From Siphonodentalium dalli (Eukaryota; Mollusca; Scaphopoda; Gadilida; Siphonodentaliidae): a stretch of 64,000 bases of DNA. Positions 61,546 to 64,000 of the stretch are shown in pieces. The translations under genes and the position numbers were made by a program. Every line of letters begins with the position of its first letter. Position 1 is the first letter of the stretch. Location of the stretch: assembly GCA_032622095.1 (NCBI GenBank), contig CP136067.1, forward strand, positions 93,300,707 through 93,364,706, in the 5' to 3' direction. The notes under the pieces are model-generated. The model did not search any database, was not told where the DNA came from, and was given only the letters and a program-made list of their open reading frames with translations.

Positions 61546-62168
61546 TGAGTTTAGACCAAACCACTGGGAAACAAGAAGGCTATATGTGTCGACGAGTTAC
61601 ATATATACATTGCGGAAGATTGGACCGAATATTAAGCTTGTAGGACTATATTTTACATGCGGGCAACCACGTGTAAACCATTAATGATATGAACATGTAT
61701 GACATAATTATACCGCAACAAATCATGGTAACATCATTGATGTTGAAATAATTGTAAGAAATACACATATTGCAGACTGAAGATGCACGAAAGCACGTCG
61801 CCCTATTCACAACGCTGGCGTGACACCGTGACCAAACAGACTGAGTTAGTTAATATGTCAACTCAACCCACAGCCAAGTTTTGATATTTTCTAATGAAAG
61901 TTTTCTATACGTGGTTGCGGTTTTACTTCTTTGAGTTCAATTAATTTATGTTTATAACTAGATCAATATCAGAATAATTATTTGGAGCGTATAAACACCA
62001 GTCTTCACAACACATTGATGATGCAGTTATGTTTATTTATGCACGATGTAAAGCCGTCGTGATGGTGTTTAATGTGCACATACGTCTTCGATGATGATTA
62101 AGATCTGAAACTGTCATCAAATCCATCTTTTACGAAAATATTTTTGTCAGTTTTGAATATATATAATA
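61546..62168. other. No feature recognised
   Basis: AT-rich without recognisable ORF or repeat. Confidence 0.3.
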
Positions 62169-62215
62169 CTAGCAGGGTTACCCGGCGTTGCCCAGGTTAA
62201 AGTAATGTGAAACCC
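62169..62215 (-). mobile_element. Helitron-type 3' end (minus strand)
   Basis: The minus strand reads CCTGGGCAACGCCGGGTAAC, a few bases, then CTAG followed by T: the hairpin-plus-CTAG end seen in the other Helitrons. The 5' end upstream on that strand was not located. Positions 62400-62460 carry a diverged copy of the 'cggactcgg' end module. Confidence 0.6.
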
Positions 62216-62580
62216 TCTGCATATTATGGATATATGATGGGAATAGAGGATACTCTTGTTCAAAGTGTTACACATATTCTCATATATATATGATATGATT
62301 ATATGATTGAGTGAAATAAAGCAATTCAATTCATAAATGATATACCCAAATAGCATCACAAAACATTATTCTTACACACGGAATATAAGTAGTAGCTCAC
62401 CTTGTCGGATCGGACTCGGGGCGATTGTCATTTTGTTTATCGCGATTAATCCGTCCCACCAATAAAGAACTATTTATTTATTTACAACTGCGTAAACTTC
62501 ATACATGTACGTTATAACATGAACATGAGCACATTAGTTCGCAAAAATAAAAGACGACAATTGAGTTTTACATATAGATG

Positions 62581-62725
62581 ATCTACAGCGAGTCCCCAGT
62601 TTATAGCGAAATTTACAAAACGAGTCCAGTAAATTAGGTCTGGACCGAGCCTTTGGCGAGGTCAAGACCTAATTTACCGGACGAGTTTTGTAAATTCCGC
62701 TATAAACTGGGGACGAGTTGTAGAT
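62581..62725. repeat. 145-bp fold-back palindrome
   Basis: ATCTACAGCGAGTCCCCAGT through 'aaattaggtct' is mirrored almost base for base on the right, leaving a loop of about 20 bp around 'gagcctttggcgagg'. It is probably a fold-back MITE. Confidence 0.9.
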
Positions 62726-64000
62726 TATATTTATTACATGATCCAAAAACTCTACAAAACATACATAATAAATCAACAAATGGGACGATAAACTAACATC
62801 TGCTTCTATAAGGCATGCGATGACGTTTCACGTAAGTATGCGTTGTTTGTCCACGTAAAGAAATAGTCCCAGATAAATAAAGACTCTTTGGCGTATTTTA
62901 AGTCGTATATTTAATGACATCACTTTTCCAACTCTTCATTCATTATTGCTTGTTGGAGAAATATTGGAAGCCATAGTATTTTGAGACATAGCTTATTTAA
63001 AGTAAATAGACGACAAACCGGATGTCAAAGGTTACCTGGCACTATTTCTTGTTATCAAACAAACGTTTAATATAATAATTTATAGAATGGGTTTATTGAA
63101 TGGTATAAGGGTAGGATCATGTAATAAAGAGACGTATCAATCAATCTACTGGGTTGGACTAAGATTTTGAGGACACCTGGTTATCAAATCTCCACGAAGA
63201 TACAGATACTTTAATGAAATGTCCCAGTGCTCCTCTCTCCATTGTGCTATATACTGGCTAATTATTCTCAGTTTAAAAGAAATTTAGCTATGCCTCTATA
63301 TCAGCTGCATGTGCCCGCCACAGCATGAGATTTTGAGTTTTTGTATGTTAGGCGATGAGTCTGTTCTAATCATTAATGATATCCTCTGTATTTTGGGCAG
63401 ATATAACATTGTCAGATGTCAGTATTGGAGGATCCTGAAAAGTCATGTGCCACTGACTCCGTTTTCTTTTATCCCAGACATTATACTCGACGGCACACTG
63501 TGACCACAATTGTTGAATACGCCTTATATGCATTTCCATATCTCTTGTAACTTTTGTGTGGAAACTATATTGAATGGGGCAGACTCAATTGTGTTATAAT
63601 ATTAACATGAGCTATTCTAATATTTTAACATGCACCATTATCTTCCTCGCAAAAATGTTACCACAGTTTGAACGCCTTGGTGTCACCTCGGTTGTACCCC
63701 GTGAAGTTATATATAGAACACATACAGACAGACATATATTTGCAAATATATCTAGGCACCAAATGTGACATTTTACGTACGATTTGATTCCTCGTATTAT
63801 TTGAGAAGAACGTGTATGAATTTGATGTTAATTGGCACTAAACATATTTATATCAGTTGTAGTGACCCACCCGTCCCTATTTCGGACCAAGCGCGCAACA
63901 TTTGACATCATTACACCACAAACTTAGACTCATTATGGAGATGAATATATATGAAATTGTTTAAATTTGGCGAGTAAACAAATTCGTATCAGATTTAAGG
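62726..64000. other. No gene; possible Helitron 5' relic at the end
   Basis: Short ORFs at 63309 and 63574 show no domain. Near 63715-63755, 'acacatacagacagacata' resembles the inverse of Helitron 5' regions such as 34472-34540. It may be a decayed minus-strand copy. Confidence 0.35.

Overview
The window looks like a piece of an AT-rich, repeat-dense metazoan nuclear genome, most likely a lophotrochozoan and probably a mollusc. The evidence is the absence of bacterial-style gene packing, a Toll-like receptor with an animal TIR domain and a spliced-looking 5' end, Helitrons with CTAG 3' ends, CR1/Jockey-like non-LTR retrotransposon remains, and many MITEs and minisatellites. The phylum is an inference; no species can be named.

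Only one host gene is recognisable: a Toll-like receptor on the + strand at 54361-56805. It keeps signal peptide, leucine-rich repeats, transmembrane segment and TIR domain. It carries one in-frame TAA at codon 230 and has leucine where the TIR BB-loop proline is expected, so it is probably a null allele or young pseudogene.

Layout. 1-14488: scattered MITEs and fold-back elements. They include TTAA-flanked piggyBac-like MITEs with a shared hairpin, several minisatellites and a 5'-truncated non-LTR copy. 14489-16429: a 1.94 kb terminal-inverted-repeat element studded with one 16-bp motif. 18355-19556: a 0.6 kb tandem duplication. 22293-30060: two inverted pairs of one repeat family, an array of a 67-68 bp satellite (25776-27009), and a rearranged non-LTR remnant (27010-28475). 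30410-31990 and 57990-59450: a direct duplication containing an approximately 26-bp minisatellite.

The dominant structure is an inverted duplication of about 18 kb. Its left arm is 32633-41171, its spacer 41172-44954 and its right arm 44955-50757. Both arms carry the same dead non-LTR element and the same Helitron inside it. Only the left arm carries a 2951-bp run of three head-to-tail Helitrons, and the right arm keeps the empty insertion site. Next to the right arm are a head-to-head minisatellite (51655-52695) and a 1.17 kb inverted-repeat element (52825-53993). That element is flanked by pieces of the same arm sequence, one of which lies directly upstream of the receptor gene.

No tRNA, rRNA, CRISPR or operon-like organisation was seen. 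Identity figures are by-eye impressions, not computed alignments.
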